Shown here: one piece after another, positions 8,500-17,754 of the stretch
Numbering within the stretch: position 1 is the stretch's first letter
How the letters are laid out: each line of letters opens with the position of its first letter
NCBI RefSeq assembly: GCF_001551835.1
Contig: NZ_LODL01000007.1
Coordinates: forward strand, 234,628-298,627
DNA: 64,000 bases
Direction: 5' to 3'
Source: Dechloromonas denitrificans
GTDB lineage: Bacteria > Pseudomonadota > Gammaproteobacteria > Burkholderiales > Rhodocyclaceae
Position numbers and translations under genes: made by a program
Notes under the pieces: model-generated
The model's database searches: none
Told to the model about the DNA's origin: nothing
What the model saw: only the letters and a program-made list of their open reading frames with translations

Positions 8500-11290
8500 G
8501 CGTGCGGACCTCGCCTTCACCATGCAGGTTGCTGACGCAGCGGCCGCACAGGGTCGGATGCTCGGCATTGGCCCCGACATCCTCGCGCACGTGCCAGCAA
8601 CGCTCGCATTTGCCATGCGTCGACGACTGCGCCACCAGTTTTTCTTCATCAGCCTTGACGACAGCAGCCTTGGAGCAAATCAGCACGAACTTGAGGTCAT
8701 CGCCCAAGGAGTTCAGCAAATCGAATTTCTCGCCAGCGCAATGCAATTCGACCTCGGCCTGCAGCGAAGAGCCGATCTGGCCGGCTTCGCGCAAGGCTTC
8801 GAGCGCCTTGGTGACATCGGCTCGCACGGTACGCACCTGCGCCCATTTGGCCAGCAGTTCGCCCTCGCCTGCCGGCTTCGGCAGGTCGTGCCAGGTGTGC
8901 AGCATGACCGACTGCTCGGCATCGCCGGTCAGGATCTGCCAGACCTCCTCGGCGGTGAAGGAGAGGATCGGCGCCATCAGCTTGGTGAAGGCCTGCAGGA
9001 TGTGCCACAGAGCCGACTGCGCCGAACGGCGGCTCGCCGAATTCGGTGCCGTCGTGTACAGACGGTCCTTCAGGATATCGAGGTAGAAACCGCCCAGATC
9101 TTCGGAGCAGAAGGTCTGCAGGGCCTGGACGACCCGATGGAACTCGTAGCGCTCGTAGTCGGCCTGGCAATCCGTTTGCAGTTCGCGGGTCAGGGCCAGC
9201 GCATAGCGATCGATTTCCAGCCATTGCTCGACCGGCAGCATGTCCTTGGTGACATCGAAATCGGAGAGATTGGCCAGCAGGAAACGCAGCGTGTTGCGGA
9301 TGCGGCGGTAGCCTTCGACGACGCGCTTGAGAATTTCGTCGGAAATCGACAGTTCACCGGAGTAATCGGTCGACGCCGTCCACAGGCGCAGGATGTCGGC
9401 GCCCATCTTGTCGGAAACCTGCTGCGGTGCGATGACGTTGCCCTTCGACTTCGACATCTTGTGGCCCTTGCCGTCGACCACGAAGCCGTGCGTCAGCAGC
9501 GCCTTGTACGGGGCGCGGCCATCGATGGCGCAACCGGAGAGCAGCGAGGACTGGAACCAGCCGCGATGCTGGTCGGAGCCTTCGAGGTAGAGATCAGCCG
9601 GATAGGTCGACTCGGCAGCATGCGAACCACGCAGCACGTGCCAGTGCGTTGTGCCGGAATCGAACCAGACGTCCAGCGTGTCCTTCATCTTGACGTAATG
9701 CTCGGCTTCGGCGCCGAGCAATTCGGCGGCATCCAGACTGAACCAGGCTTCGATGCCGGCCTTTTCGACGCGCTGGGCGACCAGTTCGATCAGTTCGGCG
9801 GTACGCGGATGCGGCAACCCGGTTTCCTTGTGCAGGAAGAAGGGAATCGGCACGCCCCAGTTGCGCTGGCGAGAGACGCACCAGTCCGGCCGGGTCTTCA
9901 TCATGCCTTCGAGACGGGCACGGCCCCAGGCCGGGAAAAACTGCGTTTCATCGACGGCACGCTCGGCGATCCAGCGCAGGGTCGACGCGTTCTCGTCCTG
10001 CTTGTGTTCCATGCCGATAAACCACTGCGTCGTGGCGCGGAAGATGATCGGCGTCTTGTGGCGCCAGCAGTGCGGGTAGCTGTGCTGGATTTTCTCGTTT
10101 TTGAGCAGTCGACCGCAGGACTCAAGTTCCTGCAGGACCAGCGGGTTGGCCTCCCAAACCGTCTTGCCGGCCAGGTCACCAACCGACAGCGCCGGCGTCG
10201 TACTGATGAAGCGGCCGTCGTTACCGACCGGGTTATTGACTGGCAGGCCGTATTTCTTGCCGATGTTGTAGTCGTCCACACCATGCGCCGGTGCCGTGTG
10301 CACCAGGCCGGTACCCGCCTCGGTGGTGACGTGCGTGCCGCAGATGATGGCCACGTCGCGCGGCTGGAACGGGTGCTTGAGCAGAATCTGGTCGAGCTTG
10401 TCGCCAGTGCAGGAGGCAATGGTGTTGCCTTCCAGGCCGTAGCGCTTGAGCGCGGCTTCGGCCAGTTCGCGAACCAGAATCAGGGCGCCCTTCTCGGTTT
10501 CGATCAGGTCGTAGGTCAGTTCCGGATGAACGCTGACCGCTTCGTTGGCCGGCAGGGTCCACGGCGTCGTCGTCCAGATCACGGCAAAGGCCGGGCCGCG
10601 CAAATGGGTTAGGCCGAAGGCCGTGGCCAGTTTTTCGGCGTGATTGGCATGCACCTCGAAGGCAACATCGATCGCCGGCGAATGCTTGTCTTCGTACTCG
10701 ACCTCGGCCTCGGCCAGTGCCGAACCGCAGTCGAGACACCAGTTCACCGGCTTCAGGCCCTGATAGAGATAACCCTGTTCGAGAATCTTGCCCAGGGCAC
10801 GGATTTCACCGGCCTCGGCCGAGTAGTTCATCGTCAGATACGGATTGCCCCAGTCGCCGAGCACGCCCAGGCGAATGAAATCCTTCTTCTGGCGCTCGAC
10901 CTGCTCGGCGGCATAGGTACGGCACAGTTCGCGAACCTTGTCGGCCGGGATGTTCTTGCCATGCAGTTTTTCGATCTGGTGCTCGATCGGCAGGCCGTGG
11001 CAGTCCCAGCCCGGCACGTAGGGCGCGTCGAAGCCGGACAGCGTCTTCGAGCGGACGATAATGTCCTTGAGGATCTTGTTGACCGCATGACCGATGTGGA
11101 TATCACCGTTGGCATAAGGCGGGCCATCGTGCAGCACGAAGCGCGGCCGGCCGGCGCAGGCTTCACGGATACGCTGGTAGAGTTTTTTCTCCTGCCATTG
11201 GGCGACCCATTGCGGCTCGCGCTTCGGCAAGTCGCCGCGCATCGGGAAAGCGGTGTCGGTCAGGTTCAGGGTATCTTTGTAATCAGCCAT
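8492..11290 (-). CDS. ileS: Isoleucyl-tRNA synthetase
   Basis: A 932-residue class I synthetase that charges tRNA-Ile. The H-I-G-H signature is at residues 65-68 (within [13 protein letters not shown]), the K-M-S-K-S loop is near residue 611, and the C-terminal zinc site shows two Cys pairs, C-E-R-C-W-H and C-G-R-C-V-S-N-L, close to the end. The CP1 editing domain contains [11 protein letters not shown]. It is preceded by ribF with a 9-base gap and followed by overlapping lspA, the usual order. A 732-residue ORF antisense to it is a mirror artefact. Confidence 0.98.
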   Translation of the reverse strand: MADYKDTLNLTDTAFPMRGDLPKREPQWVAQWQEKKLYQRIREACAGRPRFVLHDGPPYANGDIHIGHAVNKILKDIIVRSKTLSGFDAPYVPGWDCHGLPIEHQIEKLHGKNIPADKVRELCRTYAAEQVERQKKDFIRLGVLGDWGNPYLTMNYSAEAGEIRALGKILEQGYLYQGLKPVNWCLDCGSALAEAEVEYEDKHSPAIDVAFEVHANHAEKLATAFGLTHLRGPAFAVIWTTTPWTLPANEAVSVHPELTYDLIETEKGALILVRELAEAALKRYGLEGNTIASCTGDKLDQILLKHPFQPRDVAIICGTHVTTEAGTGLVHTAPAHGVDDYNIGKKYGLPVNNPVGNDGRFISTTPALSVGDLAGKTVWEANPLVLQELESCGRLLKNEKIQHSYPHCWRHKTPIIFRATTQWFIGMEHKQDENASTLRWIAERAVDETQFFPAWGRARLEGMMKTRPDWCVSRQRNWGVPIPFFLHKETGLPHPRTAELIELVAQRVEKAGIEAWFSLDAAELLGAEAEHYVKMKDTLDVWFDSGTTHWHVLRGSHAAESTYPADLYLEGSDQHRGWFQSSLLSGCAIDGRAPYKALLTHGFVVDGKGHKMSKSKGNVIAPQQVSDKMGADILRLWTASTDYSGELSISDEILKRVVEGYRRIRNTLRFLLANLSDFDVTKDMLPVEQWLEIDRYALALTRELQTDCQADYERYEFHRVVQALQTFCSEDLGGFYLDILKDRLYTTAPNSASRRSAQSALWHILQAFTKLMAPILSFTAEEVWQILTGDAEQSVMLHTWHDLPKPAGEGELLAKWAQVRTVRADVTKALEALREAGQIGSSLQAEVELHCAGEKFDLLNSLGDDLKFVLICSKAAVVKADEEKLVAQSSTHGKCERCWHVREDVGANAEHPTLCGRCVSNLHGEGEVRTHA

Positions 11291-11299
11291 TTTGCGTGC

Positions 11300-12220
11300 T
11301 CACAGCTTGAAGAATGCCCGGGCCGCCACGGCATCTGCCGCGATCTGCGCCTTGAGGGCATCGAAATTGGGAAAGCGTTGTTCGGCACGCAATTTATGCA
11401 CGAAGCGCACCGAGATGTGCGCCCCGTAAATATCGCGGTCGAAATCGAAGAGATGCACTTCCAGCAGCGGGCGCGTGCCGCCCACCGTCGGGCGAATACC
11501 GAGATTGGCGACGCCGGGTAGCGGACTGTCGCCCAAGCCGCCGACTTCAACGGCAAAGACGCCGCTCATCGGCAAGGGGTTGTGCTTGATGCGCAGATTG
11601 GCCGTCGCGAAGCCGAGCTGGCGACCGATCTTGTCACCATGCGTGACCTGGCCATCCATGATGTAAGGACGGCCAAGCAGACGCGCCGCGTGGGCCATGT
11701 CGCCCGCCGCCAGCGCCCGGCGCACGCCGGAACTCGACACTCGTTCGCCATCAAGCATCACGCTGCCCATCGCTTCGACGGTAAAGCCGAGACGCTGCCC
11801 GGCTGCCTGCAACAGCGCAAAATCGCCAGTCCGGCCACGGCCGAAACGGAAGTCGTCGCCAATGATCAAATGCCGGACGCGCAAACCGCGCACCAGCACC
11901 TGCTCGATGAATTGGTCGGCGGTCAGCGCGGCAAAAGCCGCATTGAACGGACTGATCATGACTTGGCTGACGCCGCAGTCGGTGAGCAGCTCCAGCTTCT
12001 CGCGCAGGGTCGACAGGCGCGCCGGGGCCGATTCAGGCGCGAAAAACTCGCGCGGATGCGGCTCGAAAGTCAGCACCGTCGGCGCCAACTGCAGGCGTGC
12101 AGCCGCCTCGGCTAGCTGTTTGACGAGCGCGGCATGACCAAGGTGTACGCCATCGAAATTGCCAATGGCAAGCACAACCGAAGCAGGAACGGGACGCGAA
12201 TGACCGCGGAAGACGCGCAT
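11300..12220 (-). CDS. ribF: Bifunctional riboflavin kinase / FAD synthetase
   Basis: 306 residues, normal length. RibF phosphorylates riboflavin to FMN and adenylates FMN to FAD. The N-terminal nucleotidyltransferase motif G-N-F-D-G-V-H-L-G-H is at about residues 22-31 and the I-I-G-D-D-F-R-F-G-R-G-R-T-G-D loop lies near 119-133. The C-terminal riboflavin kinase domain has G-R-P-Y, G-D-K-I-G-R-Q-L-G-F-A-T-A-N and V-A-N-L-G-I-R-P-T. It is the first gene of the minus-strand run that continues into ileS; a TATAAT-like -10 lies about 27 bases upstream of the ATG. Confidence 0.97.
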   Translation of the reverse strand: MRVFRGHSRPVPASVVLAIGNFDGVHLGHAALVKQLAEAAARLQLAPTVLTFEPHPREFFAPESAPARLSTLREKLELLTDCGVSQVMISPFNAAFAALTADQFIEQVLVRGLRVRHLIIGDDFRFGRGRTGDFALLQAAGQRLGFTVEAMGSVMLDGERVSSSGVRRALAAGDMAHAARLLGRPYIMDGQVTHGDKIGRQLGFATANLRIKHNPLPMSGVFAVEVGGLGDSPLPGVANLGIRPTVGGTRPLLEVHLFDFDRDIYGAHISVRFVHKLRAEQRFPNFDALKAQIAADAVAARAFFKL

Positions 12221-12246
12221 GGGCTATCTGGCGAGGAAAACGTTGA

Positions 12247-12252
12247 ATTATA
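12247..12252 (-). promoter_or_regulatory. Putative -10 element upstream of ribF-ileS-lspA-fkpB-ispH
   Basis: On the minus strand the sequence reads TATAAT at a suitable distance from the ribF ATG (12220). A TTGGCG-like hexamer lies 15 bases further upstream, so the -35 is only weakly supported. Confidence 0.5.
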
Positions 12253-12335
12253 ACGGCCTACACCCGCCGCCAACCATCAAAGATCAATTAGGCAAGCGCC
12301 GCCGGTTCAGCGCCGGGATCTCGCCCCCGTTTCGC

Positions 12336-12341
12336 TATAAT
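12336..12341 (+). promoter_or_regulatory. Putative -10 element upstream of the diguanylate cyclase gene
   Basis: A perfect TATAAT lies 37 bases before the ATG at 12379. I could not see a convincing -35 box, so this is a -10 call only. Confidence 0.4.
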
Positions 12342-12378
12342 CGGCAGTTCCCCATCCGCCTCAGGCACATCCCGCTTA

Positions 12379-13431
12379 ATGCTCGATCTGATCAGCCATA
12401 TCGTCAAAATCTCGTCGTGCCGGGACCGCACCGAGATCAATGCGGCCGTGGTTGATGCGATGGTCAATCTCTTCCATCCGCAGGCGCTGACCATTTACCG
12501 CTGCTACGCGAGCAAAGGCAAGACGGTTGTCTTCGCTTGCGCCGGCTGGCGAGCAAACAGCCGCTTCGTCCATAACGCCTACCTGCCGGACCAGCAATAT
12601 TGCCAGCCGATCGAGCGCGACCCGCTGCTCCAGCGCTGCCGCAAGGAGCGCTCCGCCGTCTTCGAACCGCTTGCCGATGGCTCCCACCGGATTGTCTTTC
12701 CGGTCAACCGGCTGAACGAACCGATTTACCTGCTCGACCTGTCGCTCACCGAAGAATTTGCGGCCGACTTGCGCATCTCGCTGATGGGGCTGATCGAATA
12801 CTTCGACAACCACATCGCACTGCTCGAATACGGCGAATCGGACACCCTGACCGGCCTGGCCAGCCGCAAGACTTTCGACAAGCATCTCTTCGAACTGCTC
12901 GGCAAACCCGCCGTCGACGAAGCCCCAGAGCAGTCCGTCAAGGCGCACCCCATGCGCCGGCGCGGTACCTCCGGCCAGGAAAGCCATTGGCTGGCCGTCT
13001 GCGACATCGACCACTTCAAACGTGTAAACGACAATTTCGGCCACCTGATCGGCGATGAGGTACTGATCATGCTGGCCCAGGTCATGCGCCAGACATTCCG
13101 TTTCGACGATCAACTCTTCCGTTTCGGCGGCGAAGAATTCATCGCCCTGCTGCAGCCGACCGATCAGACCAGCGCCGCGGCCACCCTGGAGCGCTTCAGG
13201 AACGCAGTCGAGCAGCAGATTTTCAGCCGGATCGGCCACGTTACCGTCAGCATCGGCTTCAGCCGCCTGATGCCGAACGATACGCCCACCGACGTTATCG
13301 ACCGCGCCGACGAAGCGCTCTATTACGTCAAACGCCAGGGACGCAACCAGGTCTGCGGCTACGAATCGCTGATCGCCGACGGCCGACTCGTCGCCCGACA
13401 AGTCGCCAAAGGCGAAGTCGAACTGTTTTAA
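12379..13431 (+). CDS. GGDEF diguanylate cyclase with GAF-like N-terminal domain
   Basis: 350 residues, predicted soluble. Residues about 1-150 look like a GAF-type sensory fold (helix, strand Q-A-L-T-I-Y-R, later H-R-I-V-F-P-V-N and I-Y-L-L-D-L), but no ligand can be named. The GGDEF domain begins at D-T-L-T-G-L-A-S-R-K-T-F near residue 155; the active site is G-G-E-E-F at 250-254, a catalytically competent form. R241-F-D-D244, five residues before it, fits the RxxD inhibitory site, so product inhibition by c-di-GMP is expected. A linker of about 30 residues is inserted after the first helix. It stands alone between ribF (divergent) and amiC (convergent, 6-base gap). Confidence 0.92.
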   Translation: MLDLISHIVKISSCRDRTEINAAVVDAMVNLFHPQALTIYRCYASKGKTVVFACAGWRANSRFVHNAYLPDQQYCQPIERDPLLQRCRKERSAVFEPLADGSHRIVFPVNRLNEPIYLLDLSLTEEFAADLRISLMGLIEYFDNHIALLEYGESDTLTGLASRKTFDKHLFELLGKPAVDEAPEQSVKAHPMRRRGTSGQESHWLAVCDIDHFKRVNDNFGHLIGDEVLIMLAQVMRQTFRFDDQLFRFGGEEFIALLQPTDQTSAAATLERFRNAVEQQIFSRIGHVTVSIGFSRLMPNDTPTDVIDRADEALYYVKRQGRNQVCGYESLIADGRLVARQVAKGEVELF

Positions 13432-13437
13432 GCCGAC

Positions 13438-14775
13438 TTAACCGAGCGCTGCCAACCGGGCTTTCGGGCCAGGTGGATTCCTGATGAAATACTGCCGAAT
13501 GCCGCGCACGATGGCCTCGGCCAGCTTTTCCTGATAGGCATCGTCATTGAGCCGACGCTCCTCCTCCGGATTGGAGATGAAAGCGGTTTCGATCAGCGCC
13601 GAGGGAATATCCGGCGCCTTCAGTACGGCAAAGCTGGCCTGTTCGACGTTGTTCTTGTGCAGGGTATTGACCGCCCCCAACTCACCAAGCAGGTATTTGC
13701 CGAGCTTCAGGCTGTCGTTGATCGTCGCCGTCTGCGACAAATCGAGCAGGGTGCGCGCCAGGAACAGATCCTTGGCACCCAGATTGACGCCACCGACCAG
13801 ATCCGCCTCGTTCTCGCGCTGGGCGAGCAGGCGGGCCTGCGTACTGGACGCCCCTTTTTCGGAGAGGACGAAAACGGATGAGCCGCGGGCGTCGGGCTTG
13901 ATCCAGGCATCGGCATGGATCGACAGGAAGAGATCGGACTGCACGCGGCGCGCCTTTTGCACCCGCATCTGCAACGGCACGAAAAAGTCGGAATCGCGCG
14001 TCAGCACCGCCCGCATGTTCGGCTCGGCATCGATCCGCGCCTTCAAGCGCTTCGCCACTTCCAGCGTCACATTTTTTTCGTAGGAACCGCCCTTGCCGAT
14101 CGCCCCCGGGTCTTCACCGCCATGACCGGGGTCGAGGGTGATAGTGACCAGACGGTCGACAATCGGTTTGCCGGATTTCTTGCTGGTCTGCACCTCCGGC
14201 GCCTCAAGCGGCTTCCTGGGCGCCGGCTCTTCCGGCTTTTTCTCGGCGATCTGGAAATCCTGCTCCATCTTCAGCGGCTCGACGGCATCCTTGCGCCCTT
14301 CCAGCAAGGCCATCATCGGATCCGGCGGATTGACCGGATACACATCGAGAACCAGCCGGTGGCCATATTCGCCGACCGGCTTCAGTTCGAAGACTTGCGG
14401 TGTCGCCTTGGTCTTCAGTTCCATCACCAAGCGGACGACCCCCGGCTTGAAGCGACCGGCCCGCAGCAGCTTGATGTAAGGATCATCGGTCGCCACCTTG
14501 CGCGCCAGACTGTCAAGGACGCTGTTGAATTCGACGCCTTCGATATCGACCACCAGACGGTCGGGATTCTCGACGATGAAATGGCTGTATTTGAGCGGGG
14601 CGTCGTGCTCGAGGGTGACGCGGGTGTAATCAGCGGCAGGCCAGATACGCACCGCCAGCACCGACGGCAGCTTGGTGGCGGCGCCGGCCAGCGGCGACAC
14701 CGAAAGAATCAGTGAGGCGCCGGCGTAGCGGAGAAGTTGCCGTCGCCCCAGGCTGAGGCGAGTGCCTTTATACAT
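13438..14775 (-). CDS. amiC: N-acetylmuramoyl-L-alanine amidase with AMIN domain, Tat-exported
   Basis: 445 residues from the ATG at 14775. A twin-arginine motif (G-R-R-Q-L-L-R, R11-R12) precedes a hydrophobic segment ending Gly-Ala-Ala at about residue 33, as in E. coli AmiC. An AMIN domain (about 38-148) targets it to the septum or peptidoglycan. After a charged linker the Amidase_3 domain (about 205-440) shows zinc ligands H218 (D-P-G-H-G-G-E-D), E233 (Y-E-K-N) and H287 (S-I-H-A-D), and the catalytic Glu in A-L-I-E-T-A-F-I-S-N. It cleaves septal peptidoglycan in cell separation. The 5' end overlaps tsaE by 67 bases; the Tat motif means the start cannot be moved far downstream. Confidence 0.95.
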   Translation of the reverse strand: MYKGTRLSLGRRQLLRYAGASLILSVSPLAGAATKLPSVLAVRIWPAADYTRVTLEHDAPLKYSHFIVENPDRLVVDIEGVEFNSVLDSLARKVATDDPYIKLLRAGRFKPGVVRLVMELKTKATPQVFELKPVGEYGHRLVLDVYPVNPPDPMMALLEGRKDAVEPLKMEQDFQIAEKKPEEPAPRKPLEAPEVQTSKKSGKPIVDRLVTITLDPGHGGEDPGAIGKGGSYEKNVTLEVAKRLKARIDAEPNMRAVLTRDSDFFVPLQMRVQKARRVQSDLFLSIHADAWIKPDARGSSVFVLSEKGASSTQARLLAQRENEADLVGGVNLGAKDLFLARTLLDLSQTATINDSLKLGKYLLGELGAVNTLHKNNVEQASFAVLKAPDIPSALIETAFISNPEEERRLNDDAYQEKLAEAIVRGIRQYFIRNPPGPKARLAALG

Positions 14776-15224
14776 TGCGTCCCTTCCGGTGTATCTGCCA
14801 CGGCTTCGACGATACGCCCGAGACCTGCATGATGAAGGCGCAGCCGCAGGTCTGGCGACGGAACGCAGCCTTGAGCACGTTCCGGCCATTCGACCAGACA
14901 GACTGCAGTGTCGTTAAAGTATTCGTCAAAGCCCGCATCGAGAAACTCCTCTGGTGACTCGAAACGATAAAAATCAAAGTGATATAAGTATAAGCTCGAA
15001 ATTACGTAAACTTCAACCAATGAATAGGTAGGACTTTTGACCGGCCCCTGGTGGCCGAGTGCCCGAATCAGGGCGCGGACCAGCGTTGTTTTGCCGGCGC
15101 CAAGGTCGCCTTCGAGAAAAATCACCAGCCCCGGCTGCAGCGCAGGGGCCAGCACTTCGCCCAGGCGCTGGGTGGCGGCCTCGTCAGGCAAATCGAAAAC
15201 GGCGGTAACATCGGGGCTATGCAC
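14709..15224 (-). CDS. tsaE: tRNA threonylcarbamoyladenosine biosynthesis ATPase TsaE
   Basis: 171 residues from a GTG at 15224, chosen because GGAG lies eight bases upstream and the upstream extension reads back through queG. TsaE is the P-loop ATPase partner of TsaB/TsaD in making t6A37 of ANN-decoding tRNAs. The Walker A motif is E-G-D-L-G-A-G-K-T-T at about 38-47, followed by the family motif S-P-T-Y-S-L-V-E and H-F-D-F-Y-R. The C-terminal 22 codons overlap the start of amiC; tsaE-amiC is a common gene pair. It is divergent from queG with almost no intergenic space. Confidence 0.93.
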   Translation of the reverse strand: MHSPDVTAVFDLPDEAATQRLGEVLAPALQPGLVIFLEGDLGAGKTTLVRALIRALGHQGPVKSPTYSLVEVYVISSLYLYHFDFYRFESPEEFLDAGFDEYFNDTAVCLVEWPERAQGCVPSPDLRLRLHHAGLGRIVEAVADTPEGTQCIKALASAWGDGNFSATPAPH

Positions 15225-15239
15225 GATCAGGACTCCACA

Positions 15240-16271
15240 GTGGATTACGCGGCACTCAAGGAAAAAATCCGCGAGGCCGGCCAGGAACTCGGCTTTGCCG
15301 CCGTTGGCGTAGCGCGGGCCGAGCCCGGGCCGGCCGTCGAACATTTGCGCGCCTGGCTGGCGGCGGGTTGCCACGGCGAGATGGATTATATGGCCCGGCA
15401 TGCCGAATTACGCGCCCATCCGCCGCAATTGCACCCGGGCACGATCACCGTGATCAGCGCTGCGGTCGACTACCTGCCGCACGCCAAAATCGCCGATCAG
15501 CCGGAGCAAGCAGCCATTTCACGCTACGCCCAGGGCCGCGACTATCACAAGGTGATCCGCAGCCGCCTGCAGAAACTGGCCGATGCCATTGCGGCGCTGA
15601 TCGGGCCGTTCGGCTATCGCGTCTTTTCCGATTCGGCACCGGTCATGGAAGTGGAATTTGCCCGCCAGGCCGGCCTCGGCTGGCGCGGCAAGCACACACT
15701 GCTGCTCTCGAAACAGGGCTCCTGGCGCTTTCTCGGCGAGATCTACACCGACCTGCCGCTCGTCCCCGACGCGCCGATCGAAGAACATTGCGGCACCTGC
15801 AGCGCCTGCCTCAGCGCCTGCCCGACCCAGGCCATCGTTGCCCCCTATCAGGTCGATGCCCGGCGCTGCATCAGCTACCTGACCATCGAGCTTGATGGCC
15901 CGATCCCGGAAGAGTTCCGCCCGCTGATCGGCAACCGCATCTATGGCTGCGACGACTGCCAACTGTGCTGCCCGTGGAATCGTTTCGCGCAACTCGGCGA
16001 CCCCGAGTTTTCACCGCGTCACGGGCTGGATGCGGCACAACTGATAGACCTCTTCGCCTGGACAGAGACTGAATTCAACGACCGGCTGGCCGGCAACCCG
16101 ATCCGCCGCATTGGCCATGCGCGCTGGTTGCGGAATATCGCCGTCGCCATGGGCAACGGCAGTCCTGCGGTCGACGCCGCAAACGCCCTGAAAAGCAGGG
16201 CCGAACATCCCGACCCGCTGGTGCGTGAGCATGTAGCCTGGGCGCTGCAACAGTTGCAGGCCAAAAGCTAG
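15240..16271 (+). CDS. queG: Epoxyqueuosine reductase
   Basis: 343 residues from the GTG at 15240, which has AGGA seven bases upstream; an ATG at 15219 in the same frame would overlap the tsaE start and is less likely. QueG reduces epoxyqueuosine to queuosine in tRNA using cobalamin and two [4Fe-4S] clusters. The first cluster motif is at C184-x2-C187-x2-C190-x3-C194 (C-G-T-C-S-A-C-L-S-A-C-P), and the second comes from C-I-S-Y and C-D-D-C-Q-L-C-C-P. The N-terminal D-Y-A-A-L-K and the V-F-S-D-S-A-P-V-M-E segment (the general-acid Asp region) are typical. The extreme 3' end overlaps the stop of a convergent small gene. Confidence 0.96.
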   Translation: MDYAALKEKIREAGQELGFAAVGVARAEPGPAVEHLRAWLAAGCHGEMDYMARHAELRAHPPQLHPGTITVISAAVDYLPHAKIADQPEQAAISRYAQGRDYHKVIRSRLQKLADAIAALIGPFGYRVFSDSAPVMEVEFARQAGLGWRGKHTLLLSKQGSWRFLGEIYTDLPLVPDAPIEEHCGTCSACLSACPTQAIVAPYQVDARRCISYLTIELDGPIPEEFRPLIGNRIYGCDDCQLCCPWNRFAQLGDPEFSPRHGLDAAQLIDLFAWTETEFNDRLAGNPIRRIGHARWLRNIAVAMGNGSPAVDAANALKSRAEHPDPLVREHVAWALQQLQAKS

Positions 16272-16477
16272 CGCACTGGCTGGATTGCGTTCGTCGCTCC
16301 GGGATATTCTGAGCCGTCAGAGCCCGGCCGAACATCCGGCGGCACCCCGACCGGCGGCGCCAGTTTTGCCTCGGGAATATGCTGCGGCGAACGCAACTGC
16401 CAGCCCAGAGCCGCCCCGAGCCCAGTCGCCGCCGCCAGCAAGGCCAGTATGGCGATCCCCGTTCTCGGACTTTCCAT
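16268..16477 (-). CDS. Small single-pass membrane protein, unknown function
   Basis: 69 residues from the ATG at 16477, which has a perfect AAGGAG five bases upstream; a GTG at 16483 overlaps that ribosome site and is rejected. The N-terminus is short and charged (M-E-S-P-R-T), then about residues 7-27 form one hydrophobic Ala/Leu/Gly-rich helix, and the rest is a Pro-rich polar tail. It resembles no family I can name. It lies 48 bases downstream of sseA on the same strand and could be co-transcribed. Its last four bases overlap the queG stop. The strong ribosome site and clean topology make it a plausible real gene. Confidence 0.6.
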   Translation of the reverse strand: MESPRTGIAILALLAAATGLGAALGWQLRSPQHIPEAKLAPPVGVPPDVRPGSDGSEYPGATNAIQPVR

Positions 16478-16525
16478 GCTCACTCCTTACCCGCGACCGT
16501 CGACGAGCAGCCAGTCAACGGCGGC

Positions 16526-17371
16526 TCACTCGCCGCGCGCCACCGGTCGCCCGCGATCGGCACACCATTCGCTCCACGACCCGGCGTAGAGTCGGGAACC
16601 AGGCAAATCGGCAATCTCCATGGCCAGCAGGTTGTGGCACGCGGAAACCCCGGAACCACACTGGTGCACCACCGCCGTCGGCGTATTGCCGGCCAGCACG
16701 GCCAGCCATTCGGCGCGCAGCTCCGCCGCCGGCTTGAAGCGGCCGTCGGCTTGCAGATTGTCGCGAAAAAAGCGGTTCACCGCGCCGGGTATATGTCCAC
16801 CAACCGGATCGATGGTTTCGTTTTCACCCCGATAGCGATCGGGACTGCGCGCGTCGATCAGGTGCATATGCGGGGTTTCCAGTCTTTCCTGCACGTAGGC
16901 CGCGTCGACCGGGCCAATGCCCTCGGTTGCAGCAAACGTCGTCGCCACCAAGGTCGGTAGCACATCCGTCACCATGCCCCCGCTGGCCAGCCAGGCCTGC
17001 CAACCGCCATCCAGCAAGGCCACCTTGTCGTGCCCCAGCCAGCGCAACAGCCACCACAAACGGCCGGCGATCATGCCTTGCGCGTCGTCATAAACCACGA
17101 CCTGGGTTTGCCGCCCGATGCCGATCCCGGCAAGCCGGGCCGCCAGTTTTTGCCGGTCCGGCAGCGGATGCCGACCATTGCTCCCGTTCATCGGCCCCGA
17201 AAGATCGCGGTCGCAGTGCAGAAAAACGGCGCCCGGGATATGACTGTCGCCATAAACCCGCTCGCCGTAGGAAGTGTCGGCCAACTGGTGACGGACATCG
17301 ATCACCAGCCAGTTCGGGTCGTCGAGATGCGCCCGCAGCGTCGGGACGTCAACCAGCGTCGTGAAGCTCAT
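16526..17371 (-). CDS. sseA: 3-mercaptopyruvate/thiosulfate sulfurtransferase (tandem rhodanese)
   Basis: 281 residues, the usual length of a two-rhodanese-domain enzyme. The N-terminal inactive domain has L-V-I-D-V-R-H and H-I-P-G-A-V-F-L-H; the C-terminal domain has L-I-D-A-R-S-P-D-R-Y, G-H-I-P-G-A-V-N-R-F-F and the active loop around Cys 237, C-G-S-G-V-S-A, which favours mercaptopyruvate (CGSGVTA type) over thiosulfate as sulfur donor. Its ATG overlaps the stop of the upstream STAS-like gene by four bases, so the two are probably translated together. Confidence 0.92.
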   Translation of the reverse strand: MSFTTLVDVPTLRAHLDDPNWLVIDVRHQLADTSYGERVYGDSHIPGAVFLHCDRDLSGPMNGSNGRHPLPDRQKLAARLAGIGIGRQTQVVVYDDAQGMIAGRLWWLLRWLGHDKVALLDGGWQAWLASGGMVTDVLPTLVATTFAATEGIGPVDAAYVQERLETPHMHLIDARSPDRYRGENETIDPVGGHIPGAVNRFFRDNLQADGRFKPAAELRAEWLAVLAGNTPTAVVHQCGSGVSACHNLLAMEIADLPGSRLYAGSWSEWCADRGRPVARGE

Positions 17372-17715
17372 TCAGAGTCCAGCCAGGCCTTCGCTTCGTC
17401 GGCATTGGTGAACACCTCGACATCGGCATTGACGAAGGTCTGCGACAACCAGGCACTCCACGTCACCCATTGGCTCTCGGTGACCACGGCAACACGCTTG
17501 AAATCGTTGGCATGAGCCCGCGAAAACTTGATTTCTTCCCAAGCGACGTCAATGGTCAGATCGGCCATCTGGCTCAGGTCGAAATAGAGATCGACCGGAC
17601 CTTCGAACTTGACCTTGAAGTTAACGACCTCTTCGAATTCCTTGTAGTCGCCCAAGGTGAATTCGCCGAAGACGGACACGCTGACACGGCTGGGTTGATG
17701 GTCGATGACGATCAT
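17368..17715 (-). CDS. SpoIIAA-like (STAS/SEC14-type) protein, unknown function
   Basis: 115 residues with the alternating strands and helices of the SpoIIAA-like/DUF3478 group: V-S-V-S-V-F-G-E-F-T near the N-terminus, D-L-Y-F-D-L in the middle, and R-V-A-V-V-T-E followed by a Trp-rich helix and V-E-V-F-T-N-A-D-E-A-K-A-W-L at the end. The last motif is the most typical of this family. The start is an ATG with GGAG eight bases upstream. It is translationally coupled to sseA. No catalytic residue can be assigned; the family is mostly uncharacterised. Confidence 0.75.
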   Translation of the reverse strand: MIVIDHQPSRVSVSVFGEFTLGDYKEFEEVVNFKVKFEGPVDLYFDLSQMADLTIDVAWEEIKFSRAHANDFKRVAVVTESQWVTWSAWLSQTFVNADVEVFTNADEAKAWLDSE

Positions 17716-17754
17716 GATTTGACTCCGTTGTTGTTTGTTTCAGTTTAACGCCGT

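Noticed and set aside
8414-10612. A 732-residue ORF on the plus strand within ileS
   Set aside because: Antisense to ileS and lspA, low-complexity Gln/Arg/Asp composition, no start signal and no family features.
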